Positions 23,578 through 35,085 of a stretch of 64,000 bases of DNA are shown here, in pieces (the stretch's first letter is position 1; each line of letters begins with the position of its first letter). The DNA is from Margaritispora aquatica. Taxonomy: Eukaryota; Ascomycota; Leotiomycetes; Helotiales; Discinellaceae. The notes beneath the pieces were generated by a model that saw nothing but the letters and a program-made list of their open reading frames with translations, made no database searches and had not been told where the DNA came from. A program made the translations under genes and the position numbers. The stretch is taken from positions 324,271-388,270 of the forward strand of contig VJWN01000021.1 of assembly GCA_007644065.1 (NCBI GenBank), written 5' to 3'.

Positions 23578-25362
23578 CTAAAACAGACCAAATTTCAACA
23601 GCTCTTTCAATTCATCGCCGCCTGGTACTACAGCCGCCCCATCCATCAACCCATGCACATAACACTCCCCAATAAACTCAGCAAGGCCATTGAGGCCTTT
23701 AAGCCGAAGCACATACAGCACCTGCCCGCCAGGAAAGGTACACACGACGTCCCCTTTCCTGGCCCCGGCAGGTCCCAATCCCAAATACCCCTTTCTCGAC
23801 GTAAAGTTCCTTCGCTCATGCATGGCCGCCCTTAAACTTTTCTTCATGGTGAAAAACTCATCCAAGTCCATCTGGTTGTCTTTAGTGAGGGCCAGCATTC
23901 GTTCATCCAGTGCAAACCCGCGCTTGACCACGTCTTTCCCGCCTTGTTGCACGTCTGCGACAATGGTGTGGAGGAAGGCTTGCCGAAGCGTTCCTCCGGT
24001 GATGTACGGGAAGGTCTCGCCGCCGGAGATCATCCAACTGCGCGCTCTCCGAATCAAGCCCTCGTCCTCGGTCTCCTCACACACCGTCGTGACCTCGTCT
24101 ATCACATCAACGACCATGCCGTCGACAACGAGCAGGGTCTCGTTGAGCCTGGCCCTCGTCTTCCACGTCCCACAGGCGCGGTAGACTGGATCTCCAGCTG
24201 CCTCGCCATAGGTGAAAGCTTTGGGAAATTCGAACATGTTTGTCACGATCGCCCAGTTCGGCACGAATGTGAGCGCCAACTGCTTCTCGCTGAAGAAATC
24301 GGCTTCAGGTTGCGACCTAAGCACGTGGCCTAAAAAATCCAGCTGGTATTGACCACTCTCGTATTCGAGCAAGTGTTGTACGACGTTCAGATTCACCCGA
24401 TTAAGAGAGATCGTATAATCCGGCTTTAAGATATCCCCGAAAACCCCAGCAGCCAGTCCCAGGACCGCAAAGACTTTATCCCTTGGATCAGTGCTTGACT
24501 GACAACGGAGCCTAGTCAATCCTCCCAACAGTGTCAGCATTGCAGGACCAACACCAGTCCTCTTATAAGGCTCGAACATCTTATATAGACCCCACAATCT
24601 TGTTACATACGCTTCTCCGCCCTTACTCACGATGTGAGTAAGGGGGAACTTCTGAAGAAATCGCCGAATGAAAAGTGTAACCACTAAGCAATCCCAATCC
24701 ATGCTTTTCTCGCCACATATAATCAGAGTGTCTTTCGCCTTGAGCACTTCCTGCACGATCCAAATTCTCCGCCACCACGGTCGCTCCCACAGCTCGAAGA
24801 TCGCAAGCCAAGCTTCATGTTCCACCGAACCTGGCGGACCCTGAAAATCCATGTTGTCAGAGACAAGATGTACGAGGTCTGTCCAGCCCTGAAAATGCGC
24901 GGGGACGGAAGCCAGAAGCAGGTCCTTCCAAGCAAGCATCTTTTCGAATGCAAGATCGCTATTCGCGGCCGCGGGACCAAGCCAGATATACACGCTTTGG
25001 GCGGCGCCGTAGATCTGGCCCATGATCGTGACTTGAGAAGCGCGTTCGGCGAGGTCTTGCTGGTTAATGCAGATTCCGTCGGCCCAGAGGAGAAGACCGG
25101 CGCTTTGAAGTCGAACATGCAGCTGGACGAGGGCGGAATTCAGGTTGGAGGTTATGGGGAGAGTGGTGGTGTTGACGTTTATGTTGTGGTTGAGTGTGGG
25201 ATTTCCCCAAGTATAGGAGAGGGCGATGAAGGGTGGAGCTTGAGAGAGGGGGAAGATTAATAGTTCGGATTTTGGAGTGGAGGAGGGCAGGAATTTGAGG
25301 AGGCGGATGTGGGTTGGTGAGGTGAGAGGGGTGTATTGGTAGTTGAGCTGTGCTTCGGACAT
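23578..25362 (-). CDS. HET-domain (heterokaryon incompatibility-type) protein
   Basis: An intronless 594-aa ORF. The N-terminal HET domain shows its three signature blocks: FIALSYTWG (residues 45-53), LLWADGICINQQDLAERASQ (about 91-110, with the conserved CINQ) and SVYIWLGP (123-130). Further conserved HET-family segments follow: PWWRRIWIVQE, then TDPRDKVFAVLGLA and PDYTISL. The C-terminal part (GECYVHGLMDG) resembles the C-terminus of the other HET gene in this window (53500-55445). HET proteins trigger cell death or growth arrest after non-self recognition in filamentous ascomycetes; the partner and trigger here are unknown. The start is the only ATG before the domain. No N- or C-terminal fusion domain is visible. 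Confidence 0.93.
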   Translation of the reverse strand: MSEAQLNYQYTPLTSPTHIRLLKFLPSSTPKSELLIFPLSQAPPFIALSYTWGNPTLNHNINVNTTTLPITSNLNSALVQLHVRLQSAGLLLWADGICINQQDLAERASQVTIMGQIYGAAQSVYIWLGPAAANSDLAFEKMLAWKDLLLASVPAHFQGWTDLVHLVSDNMDFQGPPGSVEHEAWLAIFELWERPWWRRIWIVQEVLKAKDTLIICGEKSMDWDCLVVTLFIRRFLQKFPLTHIVSKGGEAYVTRLWGLYKMFEPYKRTGVGPAMLTLLGGLTRLRCQSSTDPRDKVFAVLGLAAGVFGDILKPDYTISLNRVNLNVVQHLLEYESGQYQLDFLGHVLRSQPEADFFSEKQLALTFVPNWAIVTNMFEFPKAFTYGEAAGDPVYRACGTWKTRARLNETLLVVDGMVVDVIDEVTTVCEETEDEGLIRRARSWMISGGETFPYITGGTLRQAFLHTIVADVQQGGKDVVKRGFALDERMLALTKDNQMDLDEFFTMKKSLRAAMHERRNFTSRKGYLGLGPAGARKGDVVCTFPGGQVLYVLRLKGLNGLAEFIGECYVHGLMDGAAVVPGGDELKELLKFGLF

Positions 25363-25912
25363 TTTTTTTACGAGTATGGTGGGTTTGAATTGAAGAAGTG
25401 TATTGTCAATTGACCTAGGGAAGAAGTGTATTTTCTTGGAGATAAGAAAGTTATTTGAAGATGGCAGCTTTGTAACACAAGGCTGCGTAGTAGCAACTAT
25501 TGAGCCTACTTCAATTTACCCGGCGAGAAATACCAGGTCAGTATAGTATACTAGCCTTATGAGAAAGCATTGCTGCAAAACAGGATGAGACTTGGCGACT
25601 GCTGCCTGTCAGCCTGAAATTCTCCGTCTATTCTTTCATCCCAATGGACAGAAAGGCTGTCATTGATACTTTGAAAGACGATATTGAAAGCGATTTCGAG
25701 CAATATGATGTTTCTGTCATGGAAGAGGTCGCTCGTAGCATAGGATGGTCGAGCAGCCAACCGAGGTATATATATACCACCGTGAAAAAGTTGAAGATAG
25801 CCAATCATAAACTGTCTTTACCAACAGATAAGGTAGCTTGCAAAGACATACCTTAATTTTACATATTCCGATCACGTGAGACCCTTGTCAGCATTGAGAA
25901 CACCGATATATT
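25363..25912. other. Intergenic
   Basis: HET promoter and 3' flank of the next gene. Small overlapping ORFs on both strands at 25557-25856 have no recognisable features. Confidence 0.5.
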
Positions 25913-26674
25913 TTAGGCCCTATTAAGAGCCATTGTGATGTTTGTTCCCCTAGATTGGGGTGGTCGAAAGGGAGAAGGGAGAGAGGTGAATTTCGGTAAT
26001 ATATTATGATGTAGTGATGAAGATGTAGTCGAGGTAGGGTCAGAGGAGATGCTGAGTACGGGAGAGTGTGAGATAGACGTACTTGAGTACTTCGAACATA
26101 ATGGGATTGCCCTGATATTTGAGATAGTCAGCGGTAATGGCCTGCAAAGAGCATCCAAGCAGAGAGCCAAGGTATTGATAGATATGATTCAACGTCTTGC
26201 TACGTGATCATACACATGAATTAGCTATGTTCTAAGCACAGACTCCTCGCTTGACAAACCGACAAGCGAACCATGAAGAAAATAAAGGAAAGATTGGCCA
26301 TGAGGTTGTCGAACTTACTACTGCTGACTGGTAATATTCCCATTAGGACTCATATTCAACGACAACCGTACTGATCCGCCATCGTCGGTGCTCAGCAACT
26401 CCGGGGTGAAATAGCCCAGCAGGTTGATACGGCTGCCGTTGTAGATAGCTGGGAAGGCGAAGCCGTGCACAGGAATGGAGTTGTTGGGCGTAGTGTATGT
26501 GCCTAGCACGACGGTGTTGATGAGAATGATGATGAGGAGCTTCTCGGTGGCAGGTGTGTGTGAGCCCAGGATTGTGAGGGCATAGTAGTCGCAGATGGAG
26601 GTGTTTGCAGGGCGGAGGGCGTTGGTGAAGGGAGCGAGAAGCGCGAGAATGGAGGTAAGGAGGGCGAAGTTCAT
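25913..26674 (-). CDS. Small secreted protein of a fungal GPI-type family, probably C-terminally truncated
   Basis: Three minus-strand exons, 26674-26319, 26199-26083 and 25949-25913, join in frame to 169 aa. Residues 1-19 form a signal peptide (MNFALLTSILALLAPFTNA). The body carries SICDYYA, LIIILINTVVLGTY and IYNGSRINLLGYF. Exon 2 encodes YQYLGSLLGCSLQAI...YQGNP. From memory this matches a family of Aspergillus-type secreted, often GPI-anchored, hypothetical proteins, usually near 300 aa with a Ser-rich tail. Here the protein stops soon after YQGNPIMFEVLK, without Ser-rich tail or anchor. The TAG next to the first donor is removed by splicing (TA|GTAAGT). Alternative: exon 2 reads into its intron and stops within 20 codons. 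Function unknown. Confidence 0.6.
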
Positions 26675-27667
26675 TTCGTTGTTGTGTAGAGACGAGAAAC
26701 TGGCAGACTTTTGGATAACTGAGATCAGGCGGGAGTTGAGAAAGATTGATGGAAAGAAGTGAGTATAGGAGGAGCTTACTTGTTATATACTCTCTCTTCA
26801 AACCTGTCAGGGAGTATTGAATGGTCAATCCTCTTCTAGGTATTGGAGAACCTCACCACTGAGCTATTCAGTCAGCTCATCCAGACACCAGCAAGAGTCC
26901 ATACTCTCATCTCCATATTTCTGTGCATAAGATATACCTGAGTTTGTCGTTTCCACTACTGCTCTCCACCAATCAATCGGTTTCCTCTATTCAATCCGTT
27001 CGCTACATTTCCACCAAGAGACCGATGCAGGTACCATAACTAGGACAGAACCTCAGTGGTATGCACGTCTCGTATGTTAAGTAAGCAGAGTCCTTGTGTA
27101 GCCATGGAGCAACAAGACCATGCTGGGTGGCAATTGCTGCACCTTCCGGAAGTCAGCGTCGCGCCTAGACGACAATGGTCAGTGACAGAGTAAGCTTACC
27201 TTCAGCCTGCACCGGTGGGGAGAGAATAAATTAGTTGACTTGAATATGATTGAGAAGTATTGTTACACCCGATATGGCTGACGAGGGGTGTGATGGAGTT
27301 CACGCACACTGGTGCTGAGTGGAGGACAAATGATAGATAAACTACCTACGAAGTCTTCGCATGTGACGACTCGCAGGTGTGATTTTGCCGAGACTGAGTG
27401 CAAGATTCGCATAAAAAGTTAGAAGATACAAGGAATTTGCAAAGAAATAACGAATTCTCTATCAATCGTTCTAGAGGCTTGGAGGATTGACCTGAAAATG
27501 CTTCACAGACACTCAGCAGAGACTCCAGTGAAGGAAAATTGAAATGGCACGCCTGACTTGGAGACTTTTGGTTGTCTGAACTGTTTTATATTTCAATACA
27601 GCTCTTCGGGGAATGTACGCGAGATCAAGATCCTATTCTATCACATGAGCTTATCACGTCGATATAA
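26675..27667. other. Intergenic, no gene seen
   Basis: Scattered splice-like signals but no coding stretch that can be assembled. A tRNA A-box-like segment near 26850 does not fold into a tRNA. Confidence 0.5.
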
Positions 27668-28600
27668 ATGGAGCTCACCTCGCGATTGAAGATCCCCTTG
27701 ACGTACTTCGCTTTCTCACGATCGCAGTGGTCGTTGTGGGGTTCATTTCTCTTCGCGCTCAGGTATGAAATGGCCAATTGGTGGTCCTTGCCCAAGGTCC
27801 CCTCGTTGGAACCTCCTGACTGTGCCTATTTGTTCTCCCGCGGTTCATATGCCTTTATCTCTTTCAAGGGAACATTTGGGTTTTCTCGCTCCCACTTTTC
27901 AAGCGCTTCGAGTTGTGCTATTTTCGCCTCTTTATTCGCGATAGCGTTTTAACTCGCACCATTGAGTCTCTATTCTCTTAGTTCTCGCTTCGCTTTTCGA
28001 ATAGACGTATTCTTCCAAGAATGATGAAAAGAGACTCCTTCCAACGACTGCTTGCATTGACGCACTCCCAACTCTTGGCTCCACGGCATCCGACCTTGTT
28101 CATTTTCTGCCGATTTTTTCCCACTCCAAATTCTCGATATCCTTCTCTCGTGTTCTTAGAAGGCTTCTTGTGATGTCGTTTGAGGGGCGCTTCTCGCCAG
28201 CCTTCAATGTCTTAGGTCCTCCAATAACCCCACTGATTTCTTCGCGCCATCAGGCCGTGGCATGATTGCGATAGAGAACGGTGGTGGCATGGCAGCTAAG
28301 AAAGCCTAGTATCCGACTGGGGATTTTGTTACACCGTTACTTCCAAGCTTGTCCACGACTTTTCAATCAGCGAAACCATGGGGCGGTTTTTTCGACAAAA
28401 ATCTGTGCACATTAGTCATACGCACTCCAAAGTACGAGGTGTTCGCGGATCCGGGCTTGACGAAGAACCTAGGATGGCGCCCTTTGTGGACCGGTATGGA
28501 CACCAGCACTTTGGAGGGTTTGATTGACAGAGGCCTCGTGGCATATGTTGTGTCCTTGGCTTCTCGTCCTCCACTCTTACTTTGACTCCTTTAGCAACAC
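27668..28600 (-). pseudogene. Decayed minus-strand coding relic with RIP-type stops
   Basis: One minus-strand frame stays protein-like for about 300 codons, interrupted only by about seven stops. Each stop (TAA, TAG, TGA) could come from CAA, CAG or CGA by a single C-to-T change. Segments such as IAQLEALEKWERENPNVPLK, RKAKRELRE and PSKVLVSIPVHKGRHP have normal amino-acid balance and a helical, Lys/Glu/Arg-rich character. I do not recognise the family, and no start codon or intron layout could be fixed. The pattern is what RIP or long neutral decay would leave. The opposite-strand ORF at 27668-27952 is the shadow of this relic. Confidence 0.5.
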
Positions 28601-29513
28601 CACTATCAGAATTCCTTCGCGGTTTCATACCTACCCCGTTGCAGAGATATAATGGTTTGTCGGGGAGGTCTCTAGCTGAGATACAACGGCTTCCAAAGTA
28701 ATGGGCTCACGAGCATCCTGCTTCTTCAAAGCCCTAGCTCATAGAATATATTTGTCCAGTTTGAGAAAATTGTACGATTTCCAATTTCTAAGTTTATGAG
28801 CACCATGAGTTATCTGTGCATTGATAGCACTCCAGAGTTATTGTCTGCCATTTGGGAACAGGGGATGGATTTTGCCCAGGGGGACGTCGAAGCCGCGGAT
28901 TACTTCGAAGCAGCAGTATAGAGGATTTAAGTTTCATACCATGATAGTATAGGTGAATAGGCAACTTGCGAAACAGCTGGCAGATAGGTAGTAACGAAGC
29001 TTTTACCATACTTCGAATCGATGTTGTAGAATATGGGAAGGCTGAACGAGCTGTATACATGAGGCTGAGAGGTAACTAAGCTATTTTAGGCCAAAGCTTG
29101 TGAAGTGGAGTAACTTCGCACTCAATAAGGAGTAAGCTCACTTCAGGCTGTATCGAGTACACGATTCATCGAATCAAATGGTTGGAGTGCACCGGCTCAT
29201 GCGAGAGACAGCATAGCACATTCAATGCTTGTATATGCAAACTATCATGACCACGGACATCATGTCTTTTTGGGGTTAAGTCTAGGCGCCAGCTTAAAGA
29301 TTGAGCAACAAAATGAATTAAAAAAGGACTGGAAGTTTAATACTTGGAGCTTGGCTTTGGGATGAAATCGAAGATCACCTTAGACCTTGACAGTACGTCT
29401 CTTAGCAAGCAATCAATATCAACTTATTAAATCCATGGGCTAACATTCACAGCAACACAGCGATAGCAAAACATCAATCAGGCAATCACTTGTGTTAACG
29501 GTTTTCCGACACC
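28601..29513. other. Intergenic; possible small coding fragment at 28800-28930
   Basis: The segment at about 28798-28920 is open on both strands (plus: IWEQGMDFAQGDVEAADYF; minus: RGFDVPLGKIHPLFPNGRQ). It cannot be assigned. The remainder shows nothing. Confidence 0.35.
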
Positions 29514-30434
29514 ATGTCTACCGATCAAATGCAGCCAAGTCAAGCTTCTAACGAGAAGCCAAGCTATCCGCCTGCCCAAGCAACCCTTCATGAGATACGA
29601 ACCGTCGAAACTAGCGCTACTCATGTACTGCCAAAGCTGCAGTCCATGAAATTATCCAACCCCCAATTGAAGCTCCTAGACGTCGGATGTGGTTCAGGTA
29701 CCATTTCTGTTAGCTTCGCGAAGCTCATACCCGACGGCCATGTTACTGGAATCGACTTCAATGCAACGATATTGCCACGAGCACGAGCTGTTGCCGAAAT
29801 GGCCGGCGTGACGAATATCGAGTTTCAAGAAGCTAGTATCTTCAGTCTTCCATTCGCGGATGAGACTTTTGACATCACGTTCTGTCACCAAGTGCTGATT
29901 CACATAGGCAATCCGTGGGATGGATTACGTGAAATGCTCCGAGTGACAAAGCGAGGTGGCATCGTCACAGCACGCGAGGGCGACTATGAGTCTGAATGCA
30001 TATGGCCTGAGATCCCAGAGCTAAGCAAATTTCACGACCTCATGGCAGGACTTATGAGAGCAAATGGTGGCACTCCGACTGCAGGTCGACAGCTACTCTC
30101 TTGGGCCCTCAAGGCTGGTGCCCAGCGGGAGCAAATTGCGCTTAGCTATTGCACAACATCCTACAATACACCAAGCGAAAGAGAAACATGCGGTAAGCTG
30201 CGTACCTCCAACGGACTTCTTTTCACCATGAACCTATATCTAATCAATATATTCTCTCTAGCTCAAGGGTTGTGTCAAGCTCTTAGGGGAGGTCCCATGC
30301 GTACAAAAGCTCTAAAGTTTGGCCTAGGTGCCGACGACAATTTCGAAGATATGGCGAAGGCTTTGGAGGGGTGGGCCAAGACAGATGATGCAAGCTTAGC
30401 CATGCTCCACGGCGAACTCCTTATCCATAAGTGA
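29514..30434 (+). CDS. SAM-dependent methyltransferase (class I, UbiE/COQ5-type fold)
   Basis: ATG at 29514, exons 29514-30192 and 30262-30434, 283 aa. Motif I, LLDVGCGSGTIS, lies at residues 54-65 and is followed by GIDFN (acidic residue binding the SAM ribose). The motif II/III region is SLPFADETFDITFCHQVLIHI, then LREMLRVTKRGGIV. This is the layout of small-molecule methyltransferases (Methyltransf_11/25). The C-terminus is short, with no second domain or targeting signal. The 69-nt intron is a multiple of three and has no stop, so an unspliced message would still give a 306-aa protein. Substrate unknown; the neighbours do not form a recognisable biosynthetic cluster. Confidence 0.88.
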   Translation: MSTDQMQPSQASNEKPSYPPAQATLHEIRTVETSATHVLPKLQSMKLSNPQLKLLDVGCGSGTISVSFAKLIPDGHVTGIDFNATILPRARAVAEMAGVTNIEFQEASIFSLPFADETFDITFCHQVLIHIGNPWDGLREMLRVTKRGGIVTAREGDYESECIWPEIPELSKFHDLMAGLMRANGGTPTAGRQLLSWALKAGAQREQIALSYCTTSYNTPSERETCGKLRTSNGLLFTMNLYLINIFSLAQGLCQALRGGPMRTKALKFGLGADDNFEDMAKALEGWAKTDDASLAMLHGELLIHK

Positions 30435-31875
30435 TTGCGAGGATTGTCTGAGATCAGAGGCCCCAAATTTTACCAGTGCTTCATGTACATTGCGAGGGCA
30501 CATATGTGAAGGTGAGGAGCCATCGGATCTCGATCTCATCGTCGTAGCTTGCTGGATGACCACCGATGGCAAATGCAGTACTACGGTACATATGCGAGCG
30601 CCCCCAATACCATTACATTTCGGCACCTTATTGCAAATGGACTTCAGATGACTCTATATCAAAATTTTAAAAGCGCAATTGATAATTGTACAATTGACTG
30701 TGCTCATACCCAGCTCTCGCTTCCTGTCCTTCATAGAGTGTATGACATGAGCTCCAGATCTCAAATAATACAGTTGCCTCACAGACCTTCAGCAGCAAAC
30801 CCATTGGCCACCTCATACTCTGCCATACCTATCGACAAATGTTGTATTCTTAAACCATTCAGCTTTCGAAGCCCATAATGTCAAACGTGACTGGGTCAAT
30901 TCTAACGGATTTGGGAATTTCCCGATCGGAAAGCACCCATTCTGCCAAGGATGCATGTGTCGTGTGAGCATCTCATACCCGCCCGCATTGAGGAAGCCTA
31001 CTCACGTCAGACTGAAACTGATGCATTCAGCGCCCTCAGGTCCAAGATGGGTCTCAGTTATGGGAAAGATCAACCAACATTCGACATATTGAGCGAAATG
31101 ATTGGAGTGGAGTCTATCGTGACGCTGCACGCTTTCAAGCGGTATCTTCCCCCTAGGCCCCCAATGGTCTCTGTCGAATTACTCGATCTAACTGCATCGG
31201 TATCCCCTTACTATTGGTGGTGGAGCAACAGTGAAGGGGATTGGAGAAACCCAGAGAGGACCGTAGGTACAAAACATCAGAATGAAATTGTCATGTCTTG
31301 AGAAACTTCTAGGTCAGTTTAGTAGCCCCAGAACGGTGTAGATGTGCTTGAAGCGGTGTAAGCAATTTGAACGAGCGAAATTTGGAATCCGAAACTTTCA
31401 TTTACTGCTTAGGAGTGTGCTGATGATCAAGGTTCAATATCAAGTCTTTTAGGTATTCTCATTAGAAAGGGTATGGAAAGACTGGTCAGATTGTAAGTAG
31501 AACATTGCCAACGATTGCAGCTCTACCCAATATCGACTCTCCATCCACATCGATTGGGAATCGTAATGATATATCTCTGAAATTCTTGAAGGACAAAAAA
31601 GAGCATCCTGTGTGTAAAATCCATAGCGTGTAGTACAAATCTAGAGCGGATAGACGTATAAATTCCTCGTATGATACGAGCTTGAATCAATGATAATGAC
31701 ATAATGTTTATATTTGAGATTTTCCGGGTATTGATATCACTATTCAGCGGAATTCGCCATCGCACCACTTCTATTGATACCTCATGTCCACCCTTACTGC
31801 ATAATGGACCTCGCTTAGCAAGCAACCTAAACGCCAACCAAACCCATATCAAATTACACTTTCTCACTCACACAC
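30435..31875. other. Intergenic with one orphan ORF
   Basis: Apart from the uncertain ORF at 30951-31301 there is nothing that looks coding. Confidence 0.5.
30951..31301 (+). CDS. Orphan ORF, 116 aa, low support
   Basis: An uninterrupted ORF with reasonable composition (SALRSKMGLSYGKDQPTFDILSEMIG). It has no recognisable domain, signal peptide or clear promoter. A second short open frame begins at 30879 directly upstream in another frame. Could be a gene fragment or chance. Confidence 0.25.
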   Translation: MHVSCEHLIPARIEEAYSRQTETDAFSALRSKMGLSYGKDQPTFDILSEMIGVESIVTLHAFKRYLPPRPPMVSVELLDLTASVSPYYWWWSNSEGDWRNPERTVGTKHQNEIVMS

Positions 31876-33214
31876 TCACGCCGCAACAATCACGCTTCTT
31901 CTCCTCCCCCCACCCGTAGGCACACGTCTCAGCGTCCCAAACTGCGCGACAAACCCCCCTGTCCGCTCAATCGACGCACCAAGCACCTCGACCCTCGCCT
32001 CCACGAATCCCACAAATCGCTGCACCAGCAGGAAATTCCCAAATGCTCTCAGTGTCCTCTCATCTCTCGCATACCACCCCACAAGTCCAATCAGCCCATC
32101 GCTCAGTGCCCTCTGCGCACCGAGATCAAGGTCTATTCCCCGGACGAGCTCCATCACCATCTTCATGTCTGACTTGATTCCTACTATGTCACCATGAGCC
32201 CCAGGGAGCATTACCGCGTTCTTACCACTCAGCATGCCCGTCAATTCCGAGAGCAAAGACTGGCTGTGTCCCAGCATCAACGCCATGCGCCTGAACAAGC
32301 GGCCCGCATTCTCGCGCACGAGAAAGAGGACGCGCCGCATGATCTCCCTGTCTGCACGAGCAATGTACCGTGCGTGCGGAAAAGTGCTGATATGGCGCTC
32401 CATCTTGCGGAGAAGCGTATACATGTTGTTGTGCAGATTATGGGTTATGTGCTCTTGTTTGGCGAGGCTGCGGCGCGTGCGTCGGAGGTAGCTTTGCAGT
32501 CGGGCGTATTCGGCCGTTGTGAGAGTGAGTGTTGGGTTGAAGGCGATGGATGGAGTCGGGTTCGGGTTCGTGGCGACTTGGTAGGTGGAGGGGAGCGAAA
32601 CATTGGAGCTGAATCCAGAGTCGTGGCGGACGTGGTGGGATGGATTGATCTTCTCGGCCTTGCTCTTGTCATTTGGGCCAAAGATCCCTTTGCGTGTGAA
32701 GCCAGGTTCAGATGCTGGTGCAGGCGCGAGGACAATGACTGCTGCTTGGCCCTTATTCTTCTTGTCCTTCTTTAACTTGACAACTTGCTTCTTGATCTGC
32801 GTTGTGTCCTCACTAATGACCAGATCCATCATCTGCTCGCCTAAATCATCGAGTGTAACTGATGCCTTCTGCTTGTCTAACTTTTTCCTAGGGAAAACAG
32901 ATTTCACGAATTTCCTCATGCGGGCGAATCGAGTCTCTTGCATGTGTTTGGGCATCATGAAGGGCACGGGTTTGGAGGGAGTGCTTTTTCGATCGGAAGG
33001 ACCTGGGGTCATTGGCATGAAAGCTTCTGTGAGGAACGATGAGTACCGGCGCCTCAACTTTCGTGGTTGGTGAGTATTTTTTTCTTTGGCATGTTAGCAG
33101 TTTGATGCAAATTTTATGAACGAGCTCGATAGAGGTAGTTCTGCTGCGGAATGTGGAGGTCTCACTTGTGGTGTTGGGGTTCCTAGCTGATGAGTGCTGC
33201 GATCTGCTCGACAT
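31876..33214 (-). CDS. Hypothetical basic protein with C-terminal helical region
   Basis: Exon 1 33214-33166 (MSSRSQHSSARNPNTT) and exon 2 33083-31876 join in frame to 418 aa. The intron has a GTGAGA donor, TGCTAAC branch and CCAAAG acceptor. The N-terminal half is basic and disordered (RKFVKSVFPRKKLDKQK, IKKQVVKLKKDKKNKGQ). From about residue 190 an ordered all-helical part begins: LTTAEYARLQSYLRRTRRSLAKQEHITHNLHNNMYTLLRKMERHIS and several more helices to VEARVEVLGASIERTGGFVAQ. The end is Gly/Arg-rich. No membrane segment, catalytic motif or known domain is recognised. GC content is higher than the flanks, as expected for real coding sequence. Confidence 0.75.
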
Positions 33215-34367
33215 GTTGTCTTGGATCACCTTAGTCGTCGCCTAGATAAGCTGGCCGCTATTGCTTAATGGTCAACAAGTAATTCGATTGTCGTGTGCAG
33301 ATCGAATCTCATGTGCCACGAAGACTTCGACAGATATTGTGGCGTAAAAAACTGTTCGATGGAGGGCAAAATGTATTGTTCCTGGTCGCTGGGTCGAAAT
33401 AAAAATGGTAGAGCTACGAAAGCTCTAGTATTTCACTTATTGGTGTTACAATGTCAGACTCTGCCAATATTTGCTAGTCGAAATGTTGTGGATCTAGGCC
33501 TCTTCTTGCTTCACCTCTTTCTGCGAATTTTCTTATCAACTCGTCTGAGGTTCAGGGTGCTTTCAAACAAATTATGCCCTTGCTGTGCCAAGTCAGAGCC
33601 TCAATACCAACCCGCTCGATAGCGAAGTGACTTCCTGTTGGATGATTTCGAATTCCAGCGAATGACAACAAACTAAAGAGGTGAAGAAAGCGAAGTATAA
33701 ACAGAAAGACAGCAAAAACAAGAAATTTCACCCCAGATAAAGAGCACTTGCTGAAGGTTGAATATTCGAAAACAGCCTCAAGAGACTTGAGAGGGAAAGA
33801 TGATTCGAAACAAAGACATTCACAACTCGCGTGTAAGCGAGTGTTCCTCAGATCGTGCCTGTCTCAGGTTTCGTGTCTGAGACACGCCGGAACTGAGCAT
33901 GGATGTCTTGCAGTAGCGAAAGTACCGTGTACCGTGGCAGAATGCAAGAAGCACGGCCTATTTCGCGGGGTTCGCTGTGTTGACTGGTGGGTGGTTGTGG
34001 TGGGTGATGCGTTGGCACGCACTTGCAAACATCAAAACCCCTCGATGCGATTTAGCAAGACGTCAAATTTGCTTACCTGTTTCTACCAAGACTCCCAAGA
34101 GAAAACACAAGAGATTCAGTCGCAGCCAAAGACATTTCGAAGCATAGGAGAAGGTTGTATGAAGATTGAAGAATCGACCTTTTGTTGTTGTGAACTTGGC
34201 ATGGAGATCTAGAAACCAAATCGTCCTCAACCTTTCTACGTAATCCTTCCGCAGTTAGTATCCAGCATCTCCATCGCTTATTTCGTCTTCTATCCGTCAT
34301 TATCTCCTTATTCGTCCCATATCGTATATCCTGCGAGTGCTGCTGTACCATTTGCGATGCGGGACAT
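33215..34367. other. Intergenic
   Basis: Promoter of the gene above and 3' flank of the next. ORFs at 33293-33622 and 33748-34212 have unbalanced, Cys-rich random composition and are not supported. Confidence 0.5.
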
Positions 34368-35085
34368 TTAATCGTCATCCTCATCATCCCCAGCCTCTAA
34401 ACCTTCCTCTCCACTGAAATCGTCTTCTTCCTCGGCATGGCTAACCTTCGATTTCTTCGTAGGTGCTGGGGCTTCATCATCGGATGCGTCCAGCTCCTCG
34501 AGCCCTTCCTCCTCCTCTTCCTCCTCCTCATCTTCAACATCACCATTCTTAGCGACCGGTTGTTTGGCCTTGGAAGTTGGGGCTGGTGCTTCCATCTTGC
34601 GCTTCTTCTTTGCCGGCTCGGGCTCTGTTGGACACTTGTCAGATATGCGACACAACGGCGATGCAAACGGCGAGTAAGTGGTTGTCTGGGCGGATGGATC
34701 CATACCTGGAGCAGCCTCCTCTTCTACGTCTTCTTCATCCTCTTCCTCTTCATCCTCTTCCTCAGAGTCATTAGCTCCACCACCGTAGTCTTCTTCGGAA
34801 TCCTCATACCTATCAAGGATTAGTTGCGTTGATTTGCCGAGGTTCTGGTCATCAATTGCGACATGATTTGAGTTATGGGACATGATATAAGATGCGACAA
34901 CCCAACAACCTCAATTGAAGCTCAATCGCATCAGCAGATGTTGATGGGATGATGGGATAATGGGATATAGGAAGTATGATGAACAAAAGCACACAGTGAA
35001 ATGGAGCTTACTCCTCTTCCTCCTCACTGTCATCACTAGGAAGAGCAACGAGCTCTTCATCTTGCTTGCGCTTTCTTGTCGACAT
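34368..35085 (-). CDS. Small highly acidic nuclear-type protein
   Basis: Three minus-strand exons, 35085-35012, 34809-34706 and 34624-34368, give 144 aa. The protein begins MSTRKRKQDEELVALPSDDSEEEEE and is then almost entirely Glu/Asp tracts separated by short basic patches. AKKKRK resembles a monopartite nuclear localisation signal. Related acidic proteins starting MSTRKRKQ occur widely in filamentous ascomycetes (recalled, not checked). The composition suits a histone- or nucleosome-binding factor, but that is inference. The second intron (81 nt) is a multiple of three with no stop, so its retention would insert 27 neutral residues. Confidence 0.78.

Noticed and set aside
26800..26890. tRNA-like A box (TAGCTCAGTGG) and weak B box on the minus strand
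   Set aside because: No acceptor, anticodon or T stem can be paired, and the B box is poor.
30193..30261. Stop-free introns of length 3n in four genes (also near 34625, 46349 and 59950), possibly hinting at regulated retention
   Set aside because: Among some 25 short introns, a few of this kind are expected by chance.
33748..34212. ORF of 154 codons
   Set aside because: Cys-rich random composition, no domain, lies between two real genes with none of their codon bias.
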